Below are positions 35,777-46,192 of a DNA stretch of 64,000 nucleotides, in pieces. Position numbers and translations under genes: made by a program. The notes beneath the pieces are model-generated. The model was not told the origin of the DNA and did no database searches. It saw only the letters and a list, made by a program, of their open reading frames with translations. The stretch's first letter is position 1; the number at the start of each line of letters is the position of its first letter. This DNA comes from JASDSY01 sp041441465 (lineage in GTDB: Bacteria; Muiribacteriota; UBA9980): assembly GCA_041441465.1 (NCBI GenBank), contig JASDSY010000032.1:62001-126000 (forward strand), read 5' to 3'.

Positions 35777-37108
35777 TTATCTTTCGCTGGCAAACGGATC
35801 GTAAACAGCAGTCACACGGCGGTTATAACCATATTTTGCGTCGCCGTATTTTTTTGCGGAGCCGCCGTTCATATAATTATATACTTGCTCGGCCGTCTGA
35901 AAATTGCTGGCTTTAAGATTGTCTGAAAATCTCGGTACGCCCTGTGCGTCCTTGCCCATGTAAACGAACCAGTGGTGTGCGTCATTGGTTGGGTTGTATG
36001 CGGGATCATAGTCATAATGGACTTTTACGTGTATAAGCATACCGGGAAGCAGTTTGCCTTCTTCAACAGCTTTTGGAAGCTGATTTATATAATATCCGCG
36101 AAGCGTTTTAATTGCCGGCCATGCAGCCTGCGGCTGAGTGTAAGTTACTTTGGTATTCGGCGCTCCGGCTTCGTGCGCTACGGTGCCGGCGAACTGGAGG
36201 CATTTATCAGGCGTTGTATACCATTGAGTGCGTTTTGCTGCTTCGACGCCCTGTTTTAATTCGGCGGGAATGTAAGGCCCGTTAATTCCGTTAATTGTTG
36301 TTGGTTCGGCTGCCGCGGTATCGGAGGGCGTTGATGGATTTGTATTTGTATTGGCCGTGGTAGTGTTTACTGTAGTATTTGCGGTTTGGCCGGAAGCGGT
36401 CGTAGTATTTTCATCCTTCGCGCTCCTTCCGAAGCGTATAAATTCGTTGTTGACATAAGCTTTGCCATCATTGCCATTGTAATTAATGATATACCATTCG
36501 CCGTCACAGCCGGTAACTTCTACCTGAGTCCCGTATGAGAACCCGTCTATAATTTCGCCCCATGGCGCGTTACGTACATTAAGCTTATATTTGGCTATAA
36601 CCATTCCGGATGCCGGAAGTGAAAGCTGTTCGGTGATGGTTTTAGGAGTGCCGGTTTCAATTGATATGAGGGAAGTGTGGACATAAGCGAAACCGTTATT
36701 GCCATAACGGATTTTATAAAATTCACCTTCACGGCCAAGGATATCGACAAGTTTTCCAGGAAGGAACCCGTCTATAATTTCGCCCCATGGTGATTTACGT
36801 ACATTAAGTTTATATTTAGCGGTTACTTTGCCGACAACAAGTTCGTCAACGAGCTGGACCGACGATGAGCTGGAAACAACTTCCCTTGTGACGTTTTCAG
36901 AAGATTGTGTTATGTTTTCTTGAAGGTCCTGATTGATGGTCTGGAGGCCGGTAGCACCTGCAGGCGAGGCTATAAATGCCGATAGAAATAGCGCCGCCGC
37001 CAGAAATAAAAATTTAGAGCCGTTTTTATTTTTAGCTGATACGGTAGTTCGTTCATTATTGTTATTTATAATGTCCTGATTTTTTTGTTTATGTTTAGTG
37101 AAATACAT
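35777..37108 (-). CDS. Exported SH3b-domain cysteine peptidase-like protein
   Basis: A 443-residue protein with a signal/anchor segment (residues 31-50, FLFLAAALFLSAFIASPAGA). Two bacterial SH3 domains sit near residues 93-150 and 165-225, each with AKYKLNVR...PWGEIIDGF. A Thr/Asn-rich linker and a C-terminal NlpC/CHAP-like domain follow. Cys in TPDKCLQFAGTV and His in DAHHWFVYMG are likely catalytic. Such proteins bind and trim peptidoglycan. An AAGGAGG site precedes the ATG. Confidence 0.75.
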   Translation of the reverse strand: MYFTKHKQKNQDIINNNNERTTVSAKNKNGSKFLFLAAALFLSAFIASPAGATGLQTINQDLQENITQSSENVTREVVSSSSSVQLVDELVVGKVTAKYKLNVRKSPWGEIIDGFLPGKLVDILGREGEFYKIRYGNNGFAYVHTSLISIETGTPKTITEQLSLPASGMVIAKYKLNVRNAPWGEIIDGFSYGTQVEVTGCDGEWYIINYNGNDGKAYVNNEFIRFGRSAKDENTTTASGQTANTTVNTTTANTNTNPSTPSDTAAAEPTTINGINGPYIPAELKQGVEAAKRTQWYTTPDKCLQFAGTVAHEAGAPNTKVTYTQPQAAWPAIKTLRGYYINQLPKAVEEGKLLPGMLIHVKVHYDYDPAYNPTNDAHHWFVYMGKDAQGVPRFSDNLKASNFQTAEQVYNYMNGGSAKKYGDAKYGYNRRVTAVYDPFASER

Positions 37109-37377
37109 ACCATGGCCTCCTTAATAATTTTTTACAAAAATATTTATGTGTATTTAAGTGTAATGATAACATAATAACAGGTTATTTCAAACTAAAAACA
37201 GAAAATACGGATTATCTTTAAAATAAAAAACATAAGATTTTGTTTTTATATTCAAATGCGGATTATTATTTGCCGCGAAATATTATGGCTGTAATAGATA
37301 ATACTAAGTTAAGATATAAATTGTTTCAATAAAAATAAATTTTATTAGTTTTTATTGAAATACTCCCGGCGGATAAA

Positions 37378-38223
37378 CTACGAGTTTAATTTTGTTGGAT
37401 CAGCCGTAAAGGCGTCTATAAGTTTTCGTGAAAGACTTCCCGGGCGAGGAAGGTTTGGCATATTAGAAGAATCAAACCAATCCGCATGTATTATTTCCTC
37501 GCCGTCCGGTTTTATTTCTCCGTTTTTATACGACGCGGTAAATCCTATCATCATCGAGCTTGGAAACGGCCACGGCTGGCTCTGGAAATATTTCACGTTA
37601 AAAACTTCAATGCCAGTTTCTTCGCCTACTTCGCGTTTAACGCATTCTTCCAGACTTTCACCGGGTTCCACGAATCCGGCTATCAAGCTGTAAACGCCGT
37701 CGGCAAAATTTTTGTTATGCGCCAGCAGAATTTTATCGTCTTTCATAACCGCGACTATGATGGCCGGAGTTACGGCAGGATAATAATGTCGGCCGCATTC
37801 AGGGCATATTTTAGCCCTTTCAGATTCTGAATGTTTTGTTTTGCGTCCGCATTCGCCGCAGAATTTTGTCGTTTTGTCCCAGTATAAAACCTGCGCGGCT
37901 TTGCCTGCCATGGTAAACTGACTCTGGTCGAGAAGCGGCATCAGGCCCCTGAGATCATGAAATTCCAGTTCAACCGATTCAGTTTTAAACAAATTTTCGG
38001 CGCGGAAGCAATAGTGCGCGGTTTTATTATTTATTCCAATGAAGTGTATGCCTGATATTTTTTTGATGTTTATACTGCCGGAAATATCAGAAAACTTGAT
38101 AAATTCAAAACCGGTGCCGCATTTTTTGACGAGCAATTTTTCATCGGCGAATACCATAAATAAAGATGATTCTATAATTTCCCGGGGCAGGCGTTCTAAA
38201 TATATTTTTTTTGTATTTTCCAT
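37378..38223 (-). CDS. nudC: NAD+/NADH pyrophosphatase or NAD-decapping Nudix hydrolase
   Basis: A 281-residue NudC-type enzyme. It has an N-terminal NUDIX-like domain, a zinc ribbon (CGEC...CPEC near 130-153), a Nudix box GFVEPGESLEECVKREVGEE, and the NudC signature SQPWPFPSSMM. It splits NAD(H) to NMN(H) and AMP and may decap NAD-RNA. An in-frame ATG at 38238 is a longer alternative; neither has a strong ribosome site. A broken paralogue of its first half lies at 52527-53095. Confidence 0.92.
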   Translation of the reverse strand: MENTKKIYLERLPREIIESSLFMVFADEKLLVKKCGTGFEFIKFSDISGSINIKKISGIHFIGINNKTAHYCFRAENLFKTESVELEFHDLRGLMPLLDQSQFTMAGKAAQVLYWDKTTKFCGECGRKTKHSESERAKICPECGRHYYPAVTPAIIVAVMKDDKILLAHNKNFADGVYSLIAGFVEPGESLEECVKREVGEETGIEVFNVKYFQSQPWPFPSSMMIGFTASYKNGEIKPDGEEIIHADWFDSSNMPNLPRPGSLSRKLIDAFTADPTKLNS

Positions 38224-38238
38224 TTTTTTCACGACCAT

Positions 38239-38743
38239 AATTGAATATTAATTCATTATTTTATAATTATAAGCTTATATTCATAGTAATTTTTTGAGAT
38301 TGATAAAAATTCAAGATCACATATTATAAATTAAAACATGTTTTGTTAAATGCTATTGCAGGGTTTTTAGTGAAACTGGCATCATAAAAAATGTCAGTTT
38401 CGTTATTTTTAATGATAAAGCTTCAAAACCTATCATAATTAAATGATAAGCCTGCATTCTATTATTTTGTAAAATAACTTGTTTTATAAATGTAAATGCG
38501 AAGTGATCATGCTGCGGCGGACTTAGAATTGAAACGATATTTGGCAGCGGTTAGCTAAAGTACAGCATAAAAAATATAATAAAAACCATTGCATGTTTAA
38601 TATAACATAAATTTTGATTAAAATAAATAAAAAAATAACGGTGCGGCCATAAAAATGAATGAATATTTGTGGGAAGTATTTTAAATTTAAAGCGGTCCTA
38701 ATTATATGAATTTGAATGAAAAAAATTCAGGCGACAAATAAAA
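38239..38743. other. Spacer with orphan hairpin, AT-rich
   Basis: More than 500 bases between divergent nudC and the M23 peptidase gene. It holds an orphan terminator-like hairpin at 38372-38402 and a GC-richer patch near 38505-38560 that I cannot assign. No supportable ORF. Confidence 0.4.
38372..38410 (+). terminator. Orphan hairpin with T-run
   Basis: GAAACTGGCAT pairs with ATGTCAGTTTC (one G-U) around an 8-base loop, then GTTATTTTT. No plus-strand gene ends nearby. Confidence 0.55.
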
Positions 38744-38772
38744 GAATATATGATATAATTTATCATATATTC
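38744..38772 (+). promoter_or_regulatory. Palindromic operator over the -10 box of the M23 peptidase gene
   Basis: GAATATATGATA and TATCATATATTC form a perfect 12-base inverted repeat with a 5-base centre. TATAAT at 38754-38759 lies inside it, 17 bases after GCGACA. A repressor bound here would block transcription. Confidence 0.6.
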
Positions 38773-38804
38773 CTGCTTGGTATATTTTATCGGAGGTATT
38801 TACA

Positions 38805-40031
38805 ATGTTCTTTTTTAAACACTTACGAAGTATTTTCTTATTTCTCGTCTTATTCTTATTAGCGTCTTCGATCGCCGCGATTGCAGGCGATGCCGGAAAT
38901 GAACTCCGGATCGGTTTCCTTTCGGAAAATAAACGCGTCATTCCCTTCATTTATCAGGAAGGCCGTTACCTTTTTACCAATGTGAAAATTCCAGAAATTA
39001 CAATAACTAACGGATCATATGATACCGTCGAGATATTGAATGTCATTCTCGAAGGAAAGTATGCCGGTGATACTTTTGTTAAAAAACTATTTCAAGCCGG
39101 TGACGTAAAAAAACATATGATCGAATTGGGAGCCAGGATAAACGGCCTGAAAAACGGCAAATATCCTATGAGCCTTAATATTTCATACGGAAAATTCATC
39201 GACCCGGGGAAAAATTTCGCGGAAACTAATATTTTAAGCCCTTCGGCCGTCGGCGTTCTTGCCTTGTGGGAATTGTCGTGGTTCGAGCATATCGGCCGCG
39301 AGGAAATTGATGAACTTGTGTTCAAAATTTTCTGCCGCCGCGGAAATAAACTTGAAATGCTGAAATTTCCAGTTAAACTTGAAAAATATAATCAGAAAAA
39401 TAAATACAGCTTTCCGCTTAAGGGAAATATATTGATTGCTAATATGAGCGCTAATTATTGTCATCACCGTATTACTAATTCGCAGGAGTTCGGATTCGAT
39501 GCAATATGCCTGGACGAAAAGCTTTCGATGAATAAAAAAGACCAGCCGGCGGTACTTAATGATTATTTTTCATACGGCCAGCCTATTTATGCGGCAGCTG
39601 ACGGAGTAGTCGTAAAGATTGCGGATAAATTTCCTGAATGCGCCTCGGAGCCTGCCGTCAGAAAGAAAAATCCGAATGCGATGTTCGGACTTATCACAAA
39701 AATCGGATTTGATAATACAGTCGGCGGCAATCACGTAATAATCGATCACGGCAATGGTGAATTCGGCTTTTACGCCCACATGTGCGAAGGCACAATTAAA
39801 GTTTCGCCTGGTGAAAAGGTAAAAAAAGGCCAGGTTATAGGAAAATTAGGCAGCACCGGCAATTCTGACGGGCCGCATCTGCATTTCCAGGTTTTTGATT
39901 CGCCGGAACTGACTACGGGTAACGGCCTGCCTGTTTACTTTGAAAATATCCCGGCCGATGAGCTTGGTTCATACCGTAAGAATTATAATGCGCTAGGCGG
40001 CGTTGATAATTTAAGAATCAGGCTGGAATAA
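38805..40031 (+). CDS. Exported M23-family metallopeptidase
   Basis: A 408-residue protein with a signal peptide (residues 5-28). The N-terminal 200 residues are beta-rich and not recognised. The C-terminal peptidase_M23 domain has the zinc motif around HVIIDHGNGEFGFYAHM, KKGQVIGKLGSTGNSDGPHLHF. The HxH ligand pair is clear (HLHF). M23 enzymes cut peptidoglycan cross-bridges, or act as LytM activators when degenerate. Here the key residues look intact. A CGGAGG site precedes the ATG. Confidence 0.88.
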   Translation: MFFFKHLRSIFLFLVLFLLASSIAAIAGDAGNELRIGFLSENKRVIPFIYQEGRYLFTNVKIPEITITNGSYDTVEILNVILEGKYAGDTFVKKLFQAGDVKKHMIELGARINGLKNGKYPMSLNISYGKFIDPGKNFAETNILSPSAVGVLALWELSWFEHIGREEIDELVFKIFCRRGNKLEMLKFPVKLEKYNQKNKYSFPLKGNILIANMSANYCHHRITNSQEFGFDAICLDEKLSMNKKDQPAVLNDYFSYGQPIYAAADGVVVKIADKFPECASEPAVRKKNPNAMFGLITKIGFDNTVGGNHVIIDHGNGEFGFYAHMCEGTIKVSPGEKVKKGQVIGKLGSTGNSDGPHLHFQVFDSPELTTGNGLPVYFENIPADELGSYRKNYNALGGVDNLRIRLE

Positions 40032-40076
40032 TATTTTTTTGTTCTTTATATTTTTTATATGCTGTGGTGATTTATT

Positions 40077-42557
40077 GTGGAAGAAACTATTCAGGTTAAA
40101 ATGTCTTATTTGAATACTTTACTGGAGCAGACCGGCGAGGTCATAATTACCGAAGCTCAGCATGCCTCGCTTGTTAAATCGCTGGAGTATAATTATATTA
40201 ATCAGAAACCGCCTGACGAGAATATGCTGAATCTCGCAAAACAGATTTTGCTTTCATCGCGGCAGACGTCGGAACTTCTTCATAAAAACGTAATGGATAT
40301 AAGGCGCGTTGAATTTAAGGAAACTATGACCACGATTCAGCGCCTTGTGCGCGACCTTGCGAAATCACAGGGAAAGCCTATTCGTTTTAAGGCATCGGGA
40401 AGCGAGACTTTTGTGGATAAAACGATAATCGAGGAATTTTCAGGCGCTTTGATACATATTATAAGAAATTCAGTGGATCACGGCATAGAACTGCCTGACG
40501 ATAGAATTGCCAGAAATAAAAATCCGGAGGGAACCATATCGATAGATATAAGCGAATCTGATGAATTTATATTCATTACCGTCGCTGATGACGGCGGCGG
40601 CATCGATCTCGAAAAAGTCTGCGAAAAAGCCATTGAACGATCGCTTACTACGCCGGAAAAATTAAAAACTATGACCGACGAAGAAAAATACCAGTTCATA
40701 TTTCTTCCGGGTTTTTCGACGAAAGAAAAAGTTTCGGAAGTTTCCGGGCGCGGGGTCGGTATGGATGTGGTAAAAAACAGTGTCGACAGGCTTAATGGAA
40801 GTATAATTATCAATTCGTCCCCCGGACAGTGGACGCGTTTTACTTTTAAAATTCCGGTTATTTCCGCCGTTAATATAATCGACGCGCTTATTGTCAGAAG
40901 CGCCGGCTCGATTTATGCCATGCCGGTATCGGCAGTGGTTTCGATTATAACCGTAACCGAAGAAGATATAACTCTGGCGATAGATAAATTTGCCGTCAAG
41001 TTCAGAGGGCAGACGCTTTTTATATATGACCTGAAAAAACTATGGAATAAGGGCGCATCTGAAATGTCTCCGCGTGATATAAAAAATATAGTCGTAATTA
41101 TTGACCGCGATGAAATGGTAGGAATTTGTGTTGATGACTTTCTGCCGTCGCAAAAAGTTGTTGTTAAGAAACTGGATGATTATTTTAGCAAGGTAAGGGC
41201 TGTTGCGGGTACTACGCTTTTAGGCGGCAACGACATAGGGCTTATACTGGATGTGGCTGAAGTTATAAACATTGCGCTGGGGCGCGAGCCGTCCGTTAAA
41301 AAATATTGTGAAAAGGCCGGAATATTAGCTGAGGCCGAGGAAACCGCGGCGGCCGCTAAGCTGAAATCGGCGCATAAAAAGAAAACCGGCGAGGCTGCGA
41401 AGAAATATAAAGTTGAAATTGACTCGGAAATATCTCAGGCAGCCAAGGTTGAAATAGCGCTTAATTATCAGGGCAAGCTTCTTGACGCTTATACCGCGGG
41501 CAAACCGGTTTACGAAATCGATTTAATGCTCGAAACCGATATAATTAAAGCGCAAAAAACAAAATTTGATATTTATAAAATTGCCAAATCAACAGGCGAA
41601 CTTTTGTGTGTAATTCCGATGACGTCGCAGCTGCCGGAAAATTTCAAGGACTTTTCGCCGGAAAATTTCGATATGAGCATAAAATTTTTCATATTGTCGC
41701 GCATGTCTATTGATGAAATAGCTTCGAAAATGAATATCGAAAAACGGCAGATAAGAAATGTCGGCATTACTGTTAAAGAAGAAGCCAGACAATCCGAAGA
41801 AAAAGTCTTTAACGAAATAGAGCTGCTTGAAGATTATGAGGCATTTGCGATCGATACGCAAAAAAACCTTTCCGCTATGTCACAGAATATACTCGCGCTT
41901 GAAGATAATATGTCCGATGCCGAAGCTGTTAAGGAAATATTCAGGGCTGTCCATACGTTAAAAAGCGCCACCGCGATGCTTGGAATAAAAAATATGTCTG
42001 ATATCGCGCATATCCTCGAATCAATGCTCGATAAAATAAGAAGCGGCCTTGAGCCGATGACTGAAGAAAAAATAGAGCTTCTGTTTGATGTTCTGAAATT
42101 TTTTGAGGAATGTATGGAGTCCATAAAAAATGGCGTCAAGCCGGTAGTATCGAATGCCGCTGTAAAGGAAAAAATAGTGAAGTTTACAGTTGAGTCCCCT
42201 GAAAAGAAGCTTATAAGAGTAATCGATGTCAAGACGGAAAAATTTCAAATATCCGCTTTCGAAGACCTTGTGATACAAGAAAAAGTCGCGGGCGGTATGG
42301 CGCTTTATTCGATTCTGGTCGAATTTATCCCGGACCTGCCGATGAAAATGGTCAACGCATTTATGCTTTTCAGAAGCCTCAAGGAATACGGCGAATTAGT
42401 AAAAACCATACCGACAATGGAGGAAATCGATAAAGGCAACTTCGAAATGCATTTTAAAATATTATTTCTGGCGTCATGTCCGAGCGATAAATTTAAATCA
42501 GTGTTAATGGAGGAAGAAATTAAAACGTTTGAAATTTCAAATTATGTCGAGAATTAA
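40077..42557 (+). CDS. CheA-like histidine kinase with C-terminal HPt domain
   Basis: An 826-residue cytosolic kinase. It opens directly with a CheA dimerisation-like region (residues 1-90). The HATPase core follows (HIIRNSVDHGIE near 130, VADDGGGID near 172, GFSTKEKVSEVSGRGVGMDV near 220), then a CheW-like domain (about 265-405). After a linker there is a CheA P2-like domain (YEIDLMLETDI near 480), an HPt domain with phospho-acceptor His626 in VHTLKSATAM, and a second P2-like domain to the end. Classical CheA has the HPt first. The GTG start has GTGGTGA upstream. No receptor, CheW or CheY gene is visible nearby. Confidence 0.85.
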   Translation: MEETIQVKMSYLNTLLEQTGEVIITEAQHASLVKSLEYNYINQKPPDENMLNLAKQILLSSRQTSELLHKNVMDIRRVEFKETMTTIQRLVRDLAKSQGKPIRFKASGSETFVDKTIIEEFSGALIHIIRNSVDHGIELPDDRIARNKNPEGTISIDISESDEFIFITVADDGGGIDLEKVCEKAIERSLTTPEKLKTMTDEEKYQFIFLPGFSTKEKVSEVSGRGVGMDVVKNSVDRLNGSIIINSSPGQWTRFTFKIPVISAVNIIDALIVRSAGSIYAMPVSAVVSIITVTEEDITLAIDKFAVKFRGQTLFIYDLKKLWNKGASEMSPRDIKNIVVIIDRDEMVGICVDDFLPSQKVVVKKLDDYFSKVRAVAGTTLLGGNDIGLILDVAEVINIALGREPSVKKYCEKAGILAEAEETAAAAKLKSAHKKKTGEAAKKYKVEIDSEISQAAKVEIALNYQGKLLDAYTAGKPVYEIDLMLETDIIKAQKTKFDIYKIAKSTGELLCVIPMTSQLPENFKDFSPENFDMSIKFFILSRMSIDEIASKMNIEKRQIRNVGITVKEEARQSEEKVFNEIELLEDYEAFAIDTQKNLSAMSQNILALEDNMSDAEAVKEIFRAVHTLKSATAMLGIKNMSDIAHILESMLDKIRSGLEPMTEEKIELLFDVLKFFEECMESIKNGVKPVVSNAAVKEKIVKFTVESPEKKLIRVIDVKTEKFQISAFEDLVIQEKVAGGMALYSILVEFIPDLPMKMVNAFMLFRSLKEYGELVKTIPTMEEIDKGNFEMHFKILFLASCPSDKFKSVLMEEEIKTFEISNYVEN

Positions 42558-42769
42558 TTTAAATTATAATTTACCGGTCCGGGCGATAATTGATTTTTTC
42601 TCCTTGTTCTGCTATTAAGAGTCTTTAAAGTTAGGCAATGGTATTTTAATAATTCTATTTATTTAAGTTACTATAGTTTGAGTCTAATTTTTATTGTGCG
42701 GTTTTTAACATATTTTATAATAAAAAAAGTTATTTAATATGATTTTAATTTTATAAAAAATGTTAATGC

Positions 42770-45700
42770 TTATTTTATGGTTTTCCTTTCTTTATCCGAT
42801 ATTTTAATCGAAAAATATGTAGATTTCACGGTGTTATCCGTTGAAATTAAGGTGCCCATCAATTTTATCGTGGCCGGGTTATTCGGCGCCATAAATATAT
42901 TATCGGTAATAATGCCGCCGCCTGATATTATAAGCCAGTTTAATTTGACTGCTTCCGTTGTTTTATCTGAATATTTTGCGGTTGCGGTTAAGTTGTTAAG
43001 ATTATACGATCCGCCTATCGTTACTTCATCTGTGGTTTTATTCAGTGAAATTCCGGTAAGCTGGATTTTAGAGCCCGGAAGCGTCACTTTTAATTTGAAT
43101 TGAACGTTCTGCGTTATGCCGGCCGCCGTATATATTGCAGTAAGCACTGCGGTTTCAGCTTTTAACGAAGGAATGTAAACTTTTCCGTTTAAATTTCCGC
43201 TGCCTGATGAAAGCAGCCATGTCATATTCGGATTATTCGTTATTTCTTCTGTATCGCCGTTTGAAAATTTTGCGTAAATTTTTAAATTGGCCGATAAGTC
43301 GTATGGCGTGTTGATTTGCGTTTCGCCTGTCGGCGCGCTTAAATAAATTGATGTTAGCGCTTTTACTTTAAGTCGGAAATAGGCTGAATTGGCGGTTTCT
43401 GACTTTATGTGGCGGACTAAAAATACAGCGGTTTCAGCAATGGCAGGCGCGGTGTATATATTTTCGTTAAAAATTCCGGCGCCGGATACGAGCGACCATT
43501 TTATTTCCTGGTTTTTGGTGACATTTTTTTTGGCGCCGTCTGAAAGTTTATTAGTAACAATAATATTTTTTGAGAGATTATACATCGAGCAGCTTGGTGT
43601 CGTATCGGCGGTTTTGCTGACAGAGAGAGTCGAAGGTTCAGTTATTTTTAAAGTGAATTTTGCGGTTTTAGTAATGCCGGATTCGGAATATGCCGCCATA
43701 ATTACAGCTTTTTCAGGGTTGCCCGGCGTGATATAAACCGGCCCGTCGAGTTTTCCTTTTCCTGAAACCAGTTCCCATTTTAATGCCGGCGAATTGGTTA
43801 CTTCTTGAGTAGCTCTAATTGAGTATGCGGCTTTGATGATTAATTCCGAGCAGAGATTATATGCCGCTGGAAGTTGAATCTCATCAGTTTTCTTACTTAA
43901 AAATATCGATTTTAAGGCGTTTACTTTGAGCTTGAATAACGCGGTTTTAGTCATCCCGCCAATTTGGTGTCTCGCTAAAAATACTGCCGTTTCAGTCGTA
44001 TCGGAAGCCGTATATATCGTTCCGTAAAATTTACCTTTTCCTGAAATTAATTTCCAGGAGGTGTTAGGATCGTTTGTCAAAATGCCGGAGGTGCTGTCTG
44101 AAAATCTTCCCGTAACAGTTAAATTAGAGGCAAGATCATAACTTGAGCAACTTTGAATTTCGTCCGTCGATTTATTGAGTATGATAGAATTAAGTCCTAT
44201 TGTTTTCAATTTGAATTTTGCGGTTTTAGTGACGCCGGCCTCTGAATATGATGCCATAAATACTGCAGTTTCGGTTTTGGCCGGCGGGGCGTATGCGGAG
44301 CCGTTAAGGATTCCGCATCCTGAAATTAATTTCCATGATAATTCCGGAGAATGAGTTACGTCGAGATTTTTTTTATTCGAATATTTTGCATTCACTTTTA
44401 CTTCAGAGTTAAGGTCATAAACTGAAGATACGCATACATCGTCATAAGCTTTGCTTAAGCTGATAGATGTCAGTGAATTTACTTTCAGCCTGAAATAAGC
44501 CCGGCCTGATATTCCGCTTCCGCCATGTGATACTAAAAATACGGCAGTTTCTGTTGACGCCGGAGCGAAATAAATAGTTCCCGATAAATTTCCTTTTCCT
44601 GAAATTAATGTCCATGCCGTTTCAGGAGTGTTATTTATATTTTGTTCTGTGCCGTCCGGAAATTTGCTTATAATCGAGAGCTTTGAAAGATCGTACCGGG
44701 CGCCGCCCTGAATTTCGTCCGTTGTAATATTTAAAAATATTGATGGCTGTTCGGTAATTTTTAAGATAAATTCCGCTGTTTTTGAAACTCCGGATTCTGA
44801 ATATGACGCTGAAAATATTGCAGTTTCGGTATTTCCAGGCGGCGAATAAATATTTCCGTTAAGCGTTCCGCTGCCTGAAATTAAGGTCCATGCAAGCATC
44901 GGCGAGTGTGTTATCTCTTTCGTGGATTGGTCTGAATAATGGGCTTCAGCGATTAATTCGGAACCGAGGTCATAACCAGCGGGAAGTTGTATTTCATCGG
45001 TAGCCCGGTTTAATGAAATCGAACGCAACCCGTTAATTGTAAGAGCGAATGCCGCTTTTTTCGTAATGCCGGACTCTGTATAAATCGCTGTAAAAACAGC
45101 TGTTTCGGTATTGGATGCCGGGGTATAAACTGTTCCGTTGAGCGTTCCGCCGCCGGAAACTTCCCAGATAATGCCGTCTCGGGAACTGATTTCGCGTGTG
45201 CTGCCGTCTGCGTAATTTGCGGTCGACGTTAGTTCAGAATCGAGATTAAATTGCGCAGGCATTTGAATTTCAGCTGTCGTCCGGCTTAGCGATATGAATT
45301 CCAGGCCGTTTACTTTGAGCCGGAATAATGCCAGCCGGGATATTCCGTTTTCTGAATGTGCGGCCGTGAGCACAACTGTTTCCGATTTTTTTACTGACGT
45401 ATATACTGTTCCGCTGATGCTGCCGCCGCCGGAATATATTTGCCAGACAGGAGTTATTATTTTAGGTTCATTGCCGGCTGATAATGCAGTGGCTGTTATC
45501 TTTTCCGAGAGATTATAAGACGACAATGTGCTTATTTCATCAGTGATCGAGCTTAAAACAATTTTAGATAATCCCGGCGGTTGAGTAGCGGCTGTATTTG
45601 AGTCCTGGGCGCTTAACTTATCGTTGAGGCTTTTTTCAAGCTCGGCATAATATTTTTCTTCGTCCGCTTCACTTAAAAACGAAAGCTTTGACGTGACGCT

Positions 45701-45820
45701 TTTTTCACTGCTTGGAAATGCCGGTATTACAGAAGTATTTTTACTGCCGCCGCATCCGGCGCATAAAATAATTACCATTCCCAAATATATAAGAAAAATG
45801 ACCTTGTCCGCTAATTTCAT
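42770..45820 (-). CDS. Large lipoprotein with ten Ig-like repeats
   Basis: About 1016 residues. The lipobox (ILCAGCGG) follows a short signal peptide. A short linker leads into ten tandem repeats of roughly 92 residues. Each follows a pattern like SISLxxxTDEIQ...YDLxSELxxxAxYSDxxTxEIT...WxLISGxGxLNGxIYxPxxxTETAVFxAxYSESGITKTAxFxLKV. This resembles bacterial Ig-like (Big_2 type) surface domains used for adhesion or scaffolding. The ATG at 45820 fits the signal peptide better than the in-frame ATG at 45862 and has GAGGGG about 11 bases upstream. Confidence 0.8.
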   Translation of the reverse strand: MKLADKVIFLIYLGMVIILCAGCGGSKNTSVIPAFPSSEKSVTSKLSFLSEADEEKYYAELEKSLNDKLSAQDSNTAATQPPGLSKIVLSSITDEISTLSSYNLSEKITATALSAGNEPKIITPVWQIYSGGGSISGTVYTSVKKSETVVLTAAHSENGISRLALFRLKVNGLEFISLSRTTAEIQMPAQFNLDSELTSTANYADGSTREISSRDGIIWEVSGGGTLNGTVYTPASNTETAVFTAIYTESGITKKAAFALTINGLRSISLNRATDEIQLPAGYDLGSELIAEAHYSDQSTKEITHSPMLAWTLISGSGTLNGNIYSPPGNTETAIFSASYSESGVSKTAEFILKITEQPSIFLNITTDEIQGGARYDLSKLSIISKFPDGTEQNINNTPETAWTLISGKGNLSGTIYFAPASTETAVFLVSHGGSGISGRAYFRLKVNSLTSISLSKAYDDVCVSSVYDLNSEVKVNAKYSNKKNLDVTHSPELSWKLISGCGILNGSAYAPPAKTETAVFMASYSEAGVTKTAKFKLKTIGLNSIILNKSTDEIQSCSSYDLASNLTVTGRFSDSTSGILTNDPNTSWKLISGKGKFYGTIYTASDTTETAVFLARHQIGGMTKTALFKLKVNALKSIFLSKKTDEIQLPAAYNLCSELIIKAAYSIRATQEVTNSPALKWELVSGKGKLDGPVYITPGNPEKAVIMAAYSESGITKTAKFTLKITEPSTLSVSKTADTTPSCSMYNLSKNIIVTNKLSDGAKKNVTKNQEIKWSLVSGAGIFNENIYTAPAIAETAVFLVRHIKSETANSAYFRLKVKALTSIYLSAPTGETQINTPYDLSANLKIYAKFSNGDTEEITNNPNMTWLLSSGSGNLNGKVYIPSLKAETAVLTAIYTAAGITQNVQFKLKVTLPGSKIQLTGISLNKTTDEVTIGGSYNLNNLTATAKYSDKTTEAVKLNWLIISGGGIITDNIFMAPNNPATIKLMGTLISTDNTVKSTYFSIKISDKERKTIK

Positions 45821-46192
45821 AAAAGGATTTTCCCCTCGATTTTTGAGTTGATAGTATATCACAAAAATTTTGGCATTAAAATTATTATTTTCTGGTTATT
45901 ATAATTTTTTATATGCGTCAATTTAAAATCATTTTTAAGGTTTTATCACTATTTTATTTTGCATATTCAATCATTTTGATTTTTTAGGCATATTAAATTT
46001 ATATGCGGATTAATTTAGCAATTATACTGCAAGACAAATTTAAGGACAAGTGCCGTTGTTTTTTTCATAACAATGTGTTAGACTTTCATTTTGAATAAAT
46101 GTGAATAAAATTTTAGTGAAGCTTTGGCGTATTTTTTGAATATTTTATTGTAGTATTAATAAAACAGTAAAAATAAAAAAGAGGGAAAGTCA
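45821..46192. other. AT-rich divergent spacer
   Basis: About 370 AT-rich bases between the repeat lipoprotein and the TfoX-like gene. I see no clear promoter, repeat or gene apart from a GAGGG ribosome site before the GTG. Confidence 0.4.

Noticed and set aside
42770..45820. Regular repeats that could suggest a CRISPR array
   Set aside because: The repeats are about 276 bases, diverged and in one open reading frame; they encode protein domains, not a CRISPR array. I saw no CRISPR array elsewhere.
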